Assembly: GCF_042453785.1 (NCBI RefSeq)
Contig: NC_091670.1
Location: 40,807,501-40,871,500 of the forward strand
Origin: Malus domestica
Taxonomy: Eukaryota > Streptophyta > Magnoliopsida > Rosales > Rosaceae
Length of the DNA stretch: 64,000 nt
Direction: 5' to 3'
The notes under the pieces were generated by a model, which had not been told where the DNA came from, did not search any database, and was given only the letters and a program-made list of their open reading frames with translations. The translations under genes were made by a program, and so were the position numbers. Within the stretch, counting starts at the first letter, position 1; each line of letters starts with the position of its first letter. Below are positions 54,127 to 64,000 of this stretch, in pieces.

Positions 54127-55954
54127 CTACAAGCTGCAGGGGTCAGGGGATTTGATTGAGACAATCGGAGGCGGTTGTAGCTCAAAGAACGATTTTGCAC
54201 CTTCTCCAAGGCTACCTATGTAAATCGTATCACCCCGACCATGCCAGGTACCATCTTGGACATTGTTCATCTCCAATGTTCTGGATTCCTGCTCACATTG
54301 TAAGAATACCATCAATAAGTTTCCGGAAATAAGAAGCTTAATCAAGGATTAAACCATATGTCTAGTTTAAACTTTTAGCAACTGTTTTGTAGGCATAGGA
54401 TCCGGAAAGATGACCTGACATAATGCACAGCATGGGCAGATGAGATGGTAGATGCAATCATCCAAGGAACTATCACCACCCTGAAAATAACAGCATTGCC
54501 CGCAACAATGTTAACGCAATTCATGTAGAACCATGAAAGAAAACGAATAGAAGGCATGAATTAGAAAAACCATATATTCATGAAACAACTCATTACAATT
54601 GCAATGATGGAAAACATAGCAGTAACAGCACCCTCTCCACGAGAAGGGAATAGCAAACCGTTTACCGTACCTAACCCACATTTTCTGTATTTTCTACACC
54701 TAATGTACTTTTCTTCCTTGAAAAACCATTTACGTTATAAGACTTTAACATTGTTAATTGGAATTAGCAAGAGATAGCAATCAGGCAAATACTAATATTA
54801 GAAAGAAAAGAGAAACACCAGTTCAGGTAACAACATATATTACCGGTAGGTAAGAATCCGGACACAACGATAGACAAAGAGAGAAGGCTTACCCTGATGT
54901 TAAATTTCTTCTTCATCTGTGTTCGGAAGTACCCCAAATACGTTCCTAGTGAAATGGTGAAAGCAACCGCCAAATATAGAAAGCAGTGCTTCTTGGTGAC
55001 AATGAAGGCAATGCAGTTGAGAAGGACAAGAACAACAAGAATCAAATGAAGAGCTCCCTGCGAAACAATATACCGAAACTCAGAATCTACCTAAAACAAC
55101 CTTATTTACCCCAAAAATCCAAATCTTCGAATCAAAACGAGCTGAAAGTACACGGGTTGTTCAATAGTTTTCAATCTAAAACATCCTCAAATTCTCCTTT
55201 CCACAGCTAACATAAAAAAAAGCAATCACAAAAGGGATAGAATCACAAACCTGTAACGAACAAGGACCGAAACCAGCTCGTCTCATGTTCTTCCCAAATC
55301 TATAGCATGGGCAACTGCAAACATCAAAATACATTGCAAAGATTAGTCAACGAGTAGTCAAACTAAACAAGCAATTCAAATTCTCAACAAAAAAAAAGAA
55401 AAACACATTGACCCAATTAATTTCTTTGACTATTTTTGAATAATTCAACGACAGGCAGCAAATATGCATCTTCAGAAACAAAAAAGTCAAAAAAAATGAG
55501 AGATTTTGGCTCCCCAGTTATTCGAATTTTGAACAATATATAAACCAAAAACAAAAGGAATCGTCTTTATAGCAAAAATTAGAACTTTTTCTCGGGAAAA
55601 CAAATTATGGGGAAATTTTCCGGGAATCCAAATAGGAAAAGAGGGAGAGAGGGATACGGACCAGAGGGATTCGAGCGCAACACGACGGTCATCGAAGCAA
55701 TCTAGGACTTCACCTTCCCACATCCTGAAGACGCCACCCAAGTCCCCTGCGTCTCCGCCTTCCTCTACGTCGGGGAAGCTCTGGAGCTTGGCCGCCAGCT
55801 TTCCCTGGGTCTGCAGCGCCACCGTCGAGCAGAGCAGGTCGAAATCGACGACCGCCATTCCATTTCCCTCCAAAAGCCTCTCCTTTTCTTCCCCCTCCGC
55901 CTCCTCCGCTGCCTTCTTCAGTAGCACCGTCTCTTGCTTCTCCAAATCCCCCAT
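54127..55954 (-). CDS. PLAC8 / Cys-rich domain membrane protein
   Basis: Five exons (55662-55954, 55251-55314, 54893-55057, 54415-54480, 54127-54288) give 249 aa with GT-AG introns and matching phases. The N-terminal part has 'DFDLLCSTVALQTQGKLAAK' and 'FRMWEGEVLDCFDDRRVALE'. The PLAC8 Cys cluster 'LCCPCYRFGKNMRRAGFGPC' bridges exons 1 and 2. One or two membrane helices ('LILVVLVLLNCIAFIV', 'CFLYLAVAFTISLGTYLG') follow. A second Cys cluster 'DDCIYHLICPCCALCQ' is followed by 'ESRTLEMNNVQDGTWHGRGD'. PLAC8 proteins include cell number regulators and cadmium-resistance proteins at the plasma membrane. This one matches the longer type with the N-terminal DFDLLCST extension (like Arabidopsis At4g23470), whose role is poorly known. 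Confidence 0.9.
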
Positions 55955-56191
55955 TTTCCAAACCCCAAAACCAGAAGCGGAAGCTCTAGGGTTTCCTTCC
56001 TCCTCGCTGCTCCTCCGCTTTCTCTCTCCTCTCCTCCTCCTCCTTTTATGCGTATTCGCTTTTTGGTATTCAATGAACGTGATTCTCAGAAGCAATGACA
56101 CGAAATTTATTTATTTAAATAGCAAAATAAATAACATTTAAATTATCTTTTTTGGGGTATTATTTTATTATTTATTTATAAATATGAACAA
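55955..56191. other. PLAC8 5' UTR and promoter side
   Basis: A CT-rich leader (GA-rich on the coding strand) extends to about 56042, then AT-rich DNA. Confidence 0.4.
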
Positions 56192-56771
56192 AGAATTTTT
56201 TTTAAATGTCATATGAACTTATACACCTTTTTTAATTTGTCATATAAACTAAAATATTAAGCAATTTGTCATATTAACCTTTTGAAATCATCAATTTGTC
56301 ATCTTACTCTAATTTCGTTATGTTTTTTCATCCAAAATAAGTCATGTGATTCAAGGTTTTTTTTGTCATTTAATATCTTTTTACAAATTCTTTACTTTTC
56401 TTTAGTAAAACCCTTTTGTGTTCGAAGGTAATTATGCGGATCGTTGTGTTCGAACAGCGTATATGCATCTAAATCTCCATTTCCGACACCAATCCTCAAC
56501 TGGTTTCTCATATTGCAGAGCCTGTATAAAATTTGATTTCATGACATACTAAACTGAACACTCTAAACTTATTTTGACGAATGCAACTTAATAGAAGTAA
56601 GTGAGGTGTTAAAATGATAGAAATAACCTTGAACACAAGTCTCGCACATGACTTATTTTAGATGAAAAACTTAACGGAGTCCGCGTGAGATGACAAATTG
56701 CTTAAAATTTTAGTTTATATGACATAGTAAAAAATAGGTACAAGTTCATATGACATTTCAAAAAATTTCCC
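56192..56771. mobile_element. MULE-type element with long TIRs, 580 bp
   Basis: About 90 bp at each end are inverted ('aaatgtcatatgaactt' on the left, its complement on the right; then 'actaaaat.ttaagcaattt' on both). The 9-bp flanks 'tatgaacaa' and 'tatgaataa' differ at one position. Confidence 0.75.
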
Positions 56772-57305
56772 TATGAATAATGAGAGAAATTATTCAATGT
56801 GTTGGTAACATGTCTCGATACACTAAGTGCTAAGATACAAGCAGTTAATTTTTTTTTCAAATATTCAACTATTTATATTATAACATTTGATATACTGAAT
56901 GATATTCCAGACACATCAAAAAAATATTTTCTGAGTAATGGGAAGGTGGAGATGATAGTGACGATTGTCTGTTGGTGAGACGGGTGGGGGTTTTGTTGGC
57001 GCGCAAGGTAATAATTAGGCCACAATTTAGCAACGGCCTCCCTTTACTTATCACATTCTTTCAATTGAGCCCAAAACTTTTAATTTGATTGTGAACCTCA
57101 ATCATTTAAAACATGTCAATTTGTCACATATTTTGTTATTTCTCAATTAAATAAGGATAAAAATAACTTTTAATTTAATGGAGAATTTGGACAGGGTTAA
57201 GATTGGGGACAAAGCGGCATGCTTTAAAGATTCGGAACACAAAATCAGATTGAAAGTCTTAAAAAAAATTAAAATAAGGTACTAAAAGATCATTCGTTTT
57301 CATCC

Positions 57306-57344
57306 ATTTAGTGTAGATAATATCGTTTGTTAAAAAAAAAAAAA
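57306..57344 (+). mobile_element. SINE 3' end, heavily 5'-truncated
   Basis: 'tagtgtagataatatcgttt' plus a poly(A) run matches the 3' end of the SINE at 27073-27240. Confidence 0.55.
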
Positions 57345-57406
57345 GATCATTCGTGATTGCTTCTTAAGAAAAGGTTTTGCTAAGCATATTTTTGTCACAA
57401 AGTAAG

Positions 57407-57604
57407 AGCTCGTTTGGATGTGCTTTTAAAATGACTGAAAGAGCTTTTAGAAAAAAAATATTTTTAGGTTTCAAAAGCACTTAAAGTGTTTTCTGCAAGA
57501 AGAATCAGTTATATGATTTCAGTCATTTTTACTAATGATTGGTTCTAAAAATATTTTTACTAAAAGCGCTTTCAGTCATTTCAAAAGCATATCCAAACGA
57601 ACTC
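57407..57604. mobile_element. PIF/Harbinger-type MITE, TAA TSD
   Basis: The ends 'GAGCTCGTTTGGATGTGC' and 'GCATATCCAAACGAACTC' are inverted. TAA flanks at 57404-57406 and 57605-57607. Confidence 0.85.
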
Positions 57605-59210
57605 TAAAAAACTAAAACTAAATTTTTCTATCATATGTCATTTTAAAATTATTTTTGTCTACAAAGCTCATTTCTTTTCTTCTTACTCCCAACTTTTTTA
57701 GCGTATCCTGTATTATACGAAAAATCTACATTACTCCGGACTACCACTCATGTATACGGTGACAATGTTGATATCGTATTCAGGCAATTAAAATACTTTA
57801 ATAATATCCAAGATTCCAATTATTTTGAGTTTGTTACACGATAATAATGTTATGATGCTCTAAAATAGTATTAATTTATTGACAGGAAGAGAAACTTAAT
57901 CATGCAAAGAAAACGACAGCGGGCAAAGAAAATTGGGTTGCCGTTTAATGAAGTCGACATTATTAAAAAAACAGAGGGACGAGGCTGAATTATGGTTCAA
58001 CATATTGGGTTAAGTCATTAGTGGGGATAATAATATTCTAAGATTAACAAATCAATCTTACTTCATCAGAAAGACAAATTATATAATTACTATGGATTAA
58101 AACGATGGATAAGGAATAAGGGTTGGTTTGGTATTGCTGTGTTTCAAAAAAAAATTGCTTCTGTTGTGCTATGAGAATAAGCAGCTGTGAAATAAAGCTG
58201 TAGAGTGTTTGGTAAACTTTTTTGTAAAAATACTTTTGAAAAAAAAAAACAGTATTATAGTGTTTGGTAAATTTTTATGTAAAACATATGTGAAAAAAGC
58301 CGGCTTTTCAAAGCTGGGTTTTGCAGCTTCTTGTTTTTTGTTTTTTTTCACCAAAAACTGTGAAAAAAAAACTGAAGCTGAATGTTTACCAGTTTTTTTT
58401 CAGAATCACCTCAATACAAAAACATGCCTAAGTCAAATAAGCAATAATGGAGAGTGAGAAAAGAATCAACACGGGTTAGCCTCAAGTGCCCGCGAGTGCT
58501 CGTCGACAGCGCCCACGGGACTGTGAGCTGTATTTGCGGCATTTCATGCATAATCCCTTGTGACTTAACCATGTGTTTTTTTAATAATTGGGGTTTATTA
58601 ATGTAATGATTAATTAATTAACAGTGTTATGAATTGGACTACATTTGTATGATGTGATATGCATCTCGTGCGTGGGGACCGATAGTGCTGGCTCATTGCT
58701 GTATGGATTTAGTTTTAGATAAGCACGAGCTTTTGATCCATGTGGGCATCCCATTACAATATGCACGGGACTCATATATTATTATATAAAGAGATAAAAG
58801 TTCTTTTTTCTTTTTCTTTTTTTTTCAAATATCCTCCATTTGTGTAATAACATTTAACGTATGTGCCCGTGTTCTGGCATAATAAAAAATCTCTCGTTTC
58901 TTTGGTTCGTTACTATGTTAAACCGGAAAAAACTTTCCACGCACAAGAACGTTTATGTAACAATTGCACATGTAAAAGCGTGTAATAAGTTTTTGAATAC
59001 CTTCACAATGATAACCTCAGGCAAGAAAGTATACATGTTGCAGAATAAAACATGATCAAGCAATGCATAGGCACAATCAACTTACACATACTGTCTACAA
59101 AATGATAAAAGCCACAACAAAAGAGAAGAATCTTTGGTGCAACTTCTCTTCTCTTTTCTTGAGGATGAACTTAGTGTGTATTACCATCACCGAACGGTAA
59201 AAGATCGAGG

Positions 59211-59890
59211 TTAAGTCTTCACGGCAGGCCTCACCAACCCTAATCCGGAACCGCTCCCCAAATGCTTAAAGTCTCTTGCTTCAAGATTATCATCGTGCCC
59301 TGCAAAGCCTGTTCCTCCTTTTGCCAAGTTCACCAAGTTCCTTTCCTTGCATCCCTTGCTGCAAACGAGGCAAACCTTATCTACAGCCATGAACCTATCG
59401 GCACATTTCTTACAAAAGACATGCCCGCATGAACTAAGGGCCACGAGCGACAGCGTGTTGGTCAAAGTAACCTTGCAGCTCGGACATATAAATGTCTTAT
59501 CCAGAGATGATTTCTTCTTCTTCTCGTTATTGTCTTCTGTGTAGTACACAGAGAATAGGGACTTCAGCGTTAGTTTCTCATTTCCTTCCGGACAGACCGT
59601 GCTCGTAGAGGGAGCATCTACTTTAACAGGAGCTGCCGGTGTAGCAGAAGGCAGCCAAAAGGCTTTCATTGTCCGAAGAGCCTCCTCTTCATAAGAAGTG
59701 ACCTTCACACTATTCGCCCCATGGAAACCTGTCTTATCTTGGCTCTGGTTTCTATCATTGTTTTGTGGAATTGCACCATGGTTTTGCTGATCAAAAGCCT
59801 CAAGCTCTCTAGCTTTCTGCTGCACAAGCCTATCTTCTTCCTCGTTCTTTTCTTGCTTCTGCTGAGCAGTATGTGCAGCTAGCTTTCTGC
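59211..59890 (-). pseudogene. CSU1-like: CSU1/NOSIP-type E3 ligase, N-terminus replaced by RTE tail
   Basis: An uninterrupted frame of about 226 codons, matching the C-terminal two thirds of plant NOSIP/CSU1 (COP1 SUPPRESSOR1) proteins. It begins at 'RKLAAHTAQQKQEKNEEE' and continues with 'AFDQQNHGAIPQNNDRN' and 'YEEEALRTMKAFWLPSA'. A C-terminal U-box/RING-like part follows ('TFICPSCKVTLTNTLSL', 'SSCGHVFCKKCADRFM', 'DKVCLVCSKGCKERNL') and the end is 'FKHLGSGSGLGLVRPA'. CSU1 ubiquitinates COP1 in Arabidopsis. The first 95 or so residues, which hold the other half-RING, are missing. The frame runs directly into an RTE (TTG)n tail, read as a Val run, with no ATG in place. The stretch is intronless. 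It is therefore broken, or spliced to exons outside the window. Confidence 0.85.
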
Positions 59891-60510
59891 CAACAACAAC
59901 AACAACAACAAAGCCTTTTCCCACTAAGTGGGGTCGGCTATATGAATCCTAGAACGTCATTGCGCTTGGTTTTGTGTCATGTCCTCCGTTAGATCCAAGT
60001 ACTCAAGTCTTTTCTTAGGGTCTCTTCCAAAGTTTTCCTAGGTCTTCATCTACCCCTTCGGCCCTGAACCTCTGTCCTGTAGTCACATTTTCGAACCGGA
60101 GCGTCAGTAGGCCTTCTTTGCACATGTCCAAACCACCGGAACCGATTTTCTCTCATATTTCCTTCAATTTTGGCTACTCCTACTTTACCTCGGATAACCT
60201 CATTCCCAATCTTATCCTTTCTCGTGTGCCCATACATCCCACGAAGCATCCTCATCTCCGCTACACCCATTTTGTGTACGTTGATGCTTCACTGCCCAAC
60301 ATTCTGTGCCATACAACATCGCTGGCCTTATTGCCGTCCTATAAAATTTTCCCTTGAGCTTCAGTGGCCTACGACGGTCACACAACACGCCGGATGCACT
60401 CTTACACTTCATCCATCCAGCTTGTATTCTATGGTTGAGATCTCCATCTAATTCTCCGTTCTCTTGCAAGATAGATCCTAGGTAGCGAAAACGGTCACTT
60501 TTTGTGATCT
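59891..60510 (-). mobile_element. RTE-type LINE, truncated 3' end with (TTG)n tail
   Basis: Same part of the RTE reverse transcriptase as 14311-14930, with 'RFRYLGSILQENGELDGD', 'MLYGTECWAVKHQ' and '[17 protein letters not shown]'. The (TTG)n tail is seen as (CAA)n at 59891-59911 and abuts the CSU1-like exon. Frame changes are present, so it is inactive. Its 5' side joins the same LTR fragment as copy 1. Confidence 0.88.
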
Positions 60511-62089
60511 TCGCTAGATTGCTCCGGTCATTAGTGTGGATAAGTATATAAATGGATAGAGATAGGAAAGCAAACACAAGATGTACGTGGTTCACCCAGA
60601 TTGGCTACGTCCACGGAATAGAGGAGTTCTCATTAATTGTGAAGGGTTTACACAAAAGCAAACACAAGATGTACGTGGTTCACCCAGATTGGCTACGTCC
60701 ACGGAATAGAGGAGTTCTCATTAATTGTGAAGGGTTTACACAAGTACATAGGTTCAAGCTCTCCTTTAGTGAGTACAAGTGAATGATTTAGTACAAATGA
60801 CATTAGGAAATATTGTGGGAGAATGATCTCGTAGCCACGAAACTTCTAAGTACCGGAGTGTGGTATCGTCTTGACTTGCCTTATCTGTCTCATAGGTAGA
60901 TGTGGCATCTTCTCTGGAAGTACTCTTCCTCCATCCAGGGGTGGTATCTGTAACTGGTGGAGATGCACAAGGTAATGTATCAATTTCACTTGAAGCTTAC
61001 TTGTAGTTTCATGCTTGGTCAAGCGCGATACAAACCATGTAGTAGGAGTCCCCCAAGTCGCCGAGCTAGGGGATCTGCTGAAAGAGGTGACAGACAAGGT
61101 AAGCAATCAGAGCTCCGGCTGATTGTTCACATTCTCCCTATCTTGCAGGCAGCATGAAGGATAAAGAGAAGAAAAATGAGGAGAGATGATATGGGATACT
61201 TTTGCTTTTGAAGAAGTAACTTTCCACAGGCTTATTCTTGAACTGGGCTGGAGGGTTTTCTGGTTTCCTCCAGAGTATAAGGCCGACTGAAGAATTTGAG
61301 GGTCAAAACAAGTCCATCAAATCTAGAGTACGTTCGACCCTGCTGATATGGGATACTTTTGCTTTTGACAGAGTAGTGGATGTATCGGCACGTGTGCTGT
61401 TACGCTTGTCTCCACATGCTTCCTTGTATCCTTCTCACTTGCCCTATTTGTTCCTCAGGCAGATGCGGTATCTTCCCTGGAAGCATAAGATGTTGAAGAT
61501 GAGTACTCGAGAGCAATGCCAGGTAAGTAATCAGGTAAGGGGTTCCAGGCAGTCAGTTCCTGGCTGGAAGCTTGATTCCAAGTGCTGACTGATTGCTCTC
61601 TTTCTCCTTGTCTTGCAGGTAAGAACAAGGCCAAAGGAAAAGACAGGGAAAAAGCATGATATGGGATACTCTTGCTTTTAACCCTGCTGATATGAGATAT
61701 TCTTGCTCTAGTATAGCTTGTTTACAGAGGTATTATCGGGGGGAAAGAAAGCTGAATATTTCGAAAGGCTTCGTTGGGAGTGCCCTCTCAGATAAGAGAA
61801 AGGGTTGAGCATTTTTGCAGGTCTGCCTGTCCGTTAGGGATGGAGGTCGACATATATAGGAGTCTCCCTAACATCAAGTAATAATGTTATTCCTTTACCC
61901 TGCTTGGTTATAGCACGGTAGTGGGAGCTGCCAGCTTCACATGTTTTAACTCTGTCAGAGCACTTTGAAAAAGTGGTCTGTGGTATCTGGAAAGCTGATG
62001 TTGCGTGTGAAGATTACAGACAAGCTTTATCCAAGGAGATCCAGCTCTTGAAGTTGGGAAAGTGGTGCCTCTTCGATTTTCGAACAAGC

Positions 62090-62840
62090 AATCCTGTCGG
62101 GGATCTGGCTCTCGAGATTCGAAGAACGATGCCTCTTCGATTTTTGAGAAAGCAATCCTGCTGGGGGTCTGGCTCTCGAGATTCGGAGAGCGGTGTCTCT
62201 TCGATTTTTGAGAAAGTAATCATGTTGGGAGTCTGGCTCTCGAGATTCGGAGGGCAGTGCCTCTTCGATTTTGGAGCAAGCAATCTTGTTGGGAGTGTTT
62301 TCTCGAATGTGAGTAAAGGTTGGACGTGTTTGCTAGTCTACCTTGCCACGAAGCACAGAGGTTGACACACAGGGACTTTCCAATTATCCAGCAGTGGTAT
62401 TGTTCCTTTACCCTCTCTTCGATTTTTGAGAAAGTAATCATGTTGGGAGTCTGGCTCTCGAGATTCGGAGGGCGGTGCCTCTTCGATTTTGGAGCAAGCA
62501 ATCTTGTTGGGAGTGTTTTCTCGAATGTGAGTAAAGGTTGGGCCTGTTTGCTAGTCTACCTTGCCACGAAGCACAAAGGTTGACACACAGGGACTTTCCA
62601 ATTATCCAGCAGTGGTACTGTTCCTTTACCCTCTCTTCGATTTTTGAGAAAGTAATCATGTTGGGAGTCTGGCTCTCGAGATTCGGAGGGCGGTGCCTCT
62701 TCGATTTTGGAGCAAGCAATCTTGTTGGGAGTGTTTTCTCGAATGTGAGTACAGGTTGGGCATGTTTGCTAGTCTACCTTGCCATGAAGCACAGAGGTTG
62801 ACACACCGGGACTTTCCAATTATCCAGCAGTGGTACTGTT
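62090..62840. repeat. 218-bp tandem array, copy 2
   Basis: 'gtgagtaaaggttgg' type blocks start at 62308, 62526 and 62744, exactly 218 bp apart. Unit sequences are nearly identical, more so than in copy 1. Confidence 0.88.
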
Positions 62841-63171
62841 CCTTTACCCTTGTGGGTAATAATATGGTAGCTAGACCTTCAAAATTTATGTGTTTAAACT
62901 TTGTTAGTGTTGTTTCTTTGCAATTCTTTTACCCTTCTTGGTCATTGCGATGTAGTGGGAGCTGCAAGCTTCACGTGTCTCAACTTTGTCAGAGAACTTT
63001 GGCAAAGTTATCTGTGGTACCCATGAGCTACTGTTGCGTGTGGGAAGTGGGTGATTGAACAGTACGATTCATGTGCTTTCTACTTCGTTAGAAATCTTCG
63101 ACAGAATGCCCATAATTTCCGCAAAGCTGAGTGTGCGTGTGACAGGTGCTGACAAGGCTGGAAAAGTAGGT

Positions 63172-63410
63172 GCCTCTTCGATTTCTGAGATCGGCCCTCG
63201 TGGTCTCTGAGCATCCCATCTTTTGAGAAAGCAAGCCTCTTCGATTTTTGAGATTGGCCTTCGTGGTCTTTGAGCAGCCCAGCTTTTGAGAAAGCAAACG
63301 CCTCTTCGATTTCTGAGATCGACCCTCGTGGTCTCTGAGCAGCCCAGCTTTTGAGAAAGCAAACGCCTCTTCGATTTCTGAGCAGGCGCCTCTTCGATTT
63401 CTGAAGCTTC
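63172..63410. repeat. 65-bp tandem array, copy 2
   Basis: Unit starts at 63172, 63235, 63300, 63365 and a short last one, each beginning 'gcctcttcgattt'. Confidence 0.85.
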
Positions 63411-63543
63411 GTCGAGTGCAGATTTTTATAGGGGCTGACATTAAGTTCCAAAGCACACTTGACTATCCACCAGTAAAAGCTCCATTCTTGCACTTCTAAG
63501 ATCTTGATTTGTCCGACCTCTTCTCTCTTCAACACCTTTGAAA

Positions 63544-64000
63544 ATGTCTGGCCCCTCCGACCGTCGTTTTGACTTGAACCTTGTTGAAGAGGCAGCCCCG
63601 CCTTCTCCAGACAACATATGGCGCCCATCCTTCGTCTCCCCTACTGGTCCTCTTACCGTTGGGGATTCCGTGATGAAGAATGATATGACCGCTGCGGTAG
63701 TGGCCAGGAACCTTCTCACTCCCAAAGATAACAGACTACTTTCCAAACGGTCTGATGAGTTGGCTGTTAAGGATTCTCTGGCTCTCAGTGTTCAGTGTGC
63801 AGGTTCTGTGTCTAATATGGCCCAACGCCTATTTGCTCGAACCCGCCAAGTTGAATCATTGGCGGCTGAAGTGATGAGTCTCAAACAGGAGATTAGAGGG
63901 CTCAAGCATGAGAATAAACAGTTGCACCGGCTCGCACATGACTATGCTACAAACATGAAGAGGAAGCTTGACCAGATGAAGGAATCTGATGGTCAGGTTT
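63544..64000 (+). CDS. Coiled-coil protein of the repeat, copy 2 (cut by window)
   Basis: Starts 'MSGPSDRRFDLNLVEE' and runs open to the window end (152 codons). Compared with 18516-19190 it has 7 base differences, 6 of them silent and 1 an amino-acid change near the N-terminus. The coiled coil 'EIRGLKHENKQLHRLAHD' is unchanged. The stop lies outside the window. Confidence 0.68.
   Translation, partial: MSGPSDRRFDLNLVEEAAPPSPDNIWRPSFVSPTGPLTVGDSVMKNDMTAAVVARNLLTPKDNRLLSKRSDELAVKDSLALSVQCAGSVSNMAQRLFARTRQVESLAAEVMSLKQEIRGLKHENKQLHRLAHDYATNMKRKLDQMKESDGQV

Larger units (their letters stand above)
56772..59210. other. Spacer with MITEs, no gene seen
   Basis: Holds a foldback piece (56790-56930), a SINE 3' end (57306-57344), a Harbinger MITE (57407-57604) and a hAT-MITE-like T/A-rich unit (58115-58410, starting 'ggtttggtattgctgtg'). 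A final T-rich stretch precedes the ubiquitin-ligase fragment. Confidence 0.45.
60511..64000 (-). mobile_element. LTR-retrotransposon 3' region (Tat-like Ty3/Gypsy), copy 2
   Basis: Collinear with 14931-18970: partial LTR (to about 60830, with one 86-bp block duplicated at 60654), interior match to the TRIM, tandem arrays (218-bp units at 62090-62840, 65-bp units at 63172-63410) and the antisense coiled-coil ORF from 63544. It continues past the window. Partial element; assignment to Tat rests on architecture. Confidence 0.6.

Noticed and set aside
59891-59924. N-terminus of the CSU1-like frame encoded by the Val run
   Set aside because: The apparent first codon is GTG inside the RTE tail, and the run comes from (TTG)n; it is not a natural start.
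62090-63410. Regularly spaced direct repeats resembling a CRISPR array
   Set aside because: Units are contiguous with no unique spacers, the genome is a plant and there are no cas genes; these are ordinary tandem repeats.

Overview
The window reads as nuclear DNA of a woody eudicot, most likely a member of the Rosaceae (apple/pear group). Host genes are split by short GT-AG introns, intergenic DNA is AT-rich and packed with plant MITEs, SINEs, RTE LINE tails, solo LTRs and a TRIM, and a repeat carrying an ORF that I recognise as a high-copy Rosaceae protein occurs twice. There are no operons; genes are separate transcription units.

Host genes by region. 0.6-1.2 kb: a single-exon RNase H-like protein. 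2.5-4.9 kb: a nine-exon equilibrative nucleoside transporter (ENT3-like, 420 aa). 10.4-11.8 kb: a two-exon PB1-domain protein whose intron appears to be GC-AG. 28.1-30.8 kb: a six-exon D-type cyclin closest to CYCD6;1. 38.1-40.2 kb: an NLR-derived CC/winged-helix/LRR protein with no nucleotide-binding core. 42.9-45.1 kb: a DUF4220/DUF594 membrane protein with an in-frame 84-bp duplication; a paralogous DUF594 scrap lies at 50.1 kb. 50.6 kb: an intact tRNA-Thr(AGT). 51.0-52.0 kb: an R2R3-MYB. 54.1-56.0 kb: a five-exon PLAC8/Cys-rich protein, with an orphan Cys-rich open frame just downstream. 59.2-59.9 kb: the C-terminal two thirds of a CSU1/NOSIP-type ubiquitin ligase, cut off by an RTE LINE tail.

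The two repeat-dense blocks (13.8-20.7 kb and 59.9-64.0 kb) hold copies of one composite. On the minus strand each has an RTE LINE 3' end with a (TTG)n tail. This is joined at the same junction to a partial LTR, followed by several kb of LTR-retrotransposon 3' region with 218-bp and 65-bp tandem arrays and an antisense (plus-strand) ORF for a 224-aa coiled-coil protein. That layout fits the 3' region of Tat-lineage Ty3/Gypsy elements. A TRIM at 33.2-34.5 kb shares the same LTR and so looks like a short relative. The two ORF copies differ by 6 synonymous and 1 replacement change over 152 codons, which suggests constraint on the protein.

Other fossils: solo LTRs at 19.7 kb (Copia), 26.4 kb (Copia), 35.4 kb and 46.4 kb (related Gypsy family, the second carrying a nested hAT element). 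There are also many MITEs with recognisable target-site duplications (MULE-type 8-10 bp, Harbinger-type TTA, hAT-type 8 bp), two Au-type SINEs and other tRNA-derived SINE pieces. Gene calls rest on hand translation and family recognition; no database search was run.
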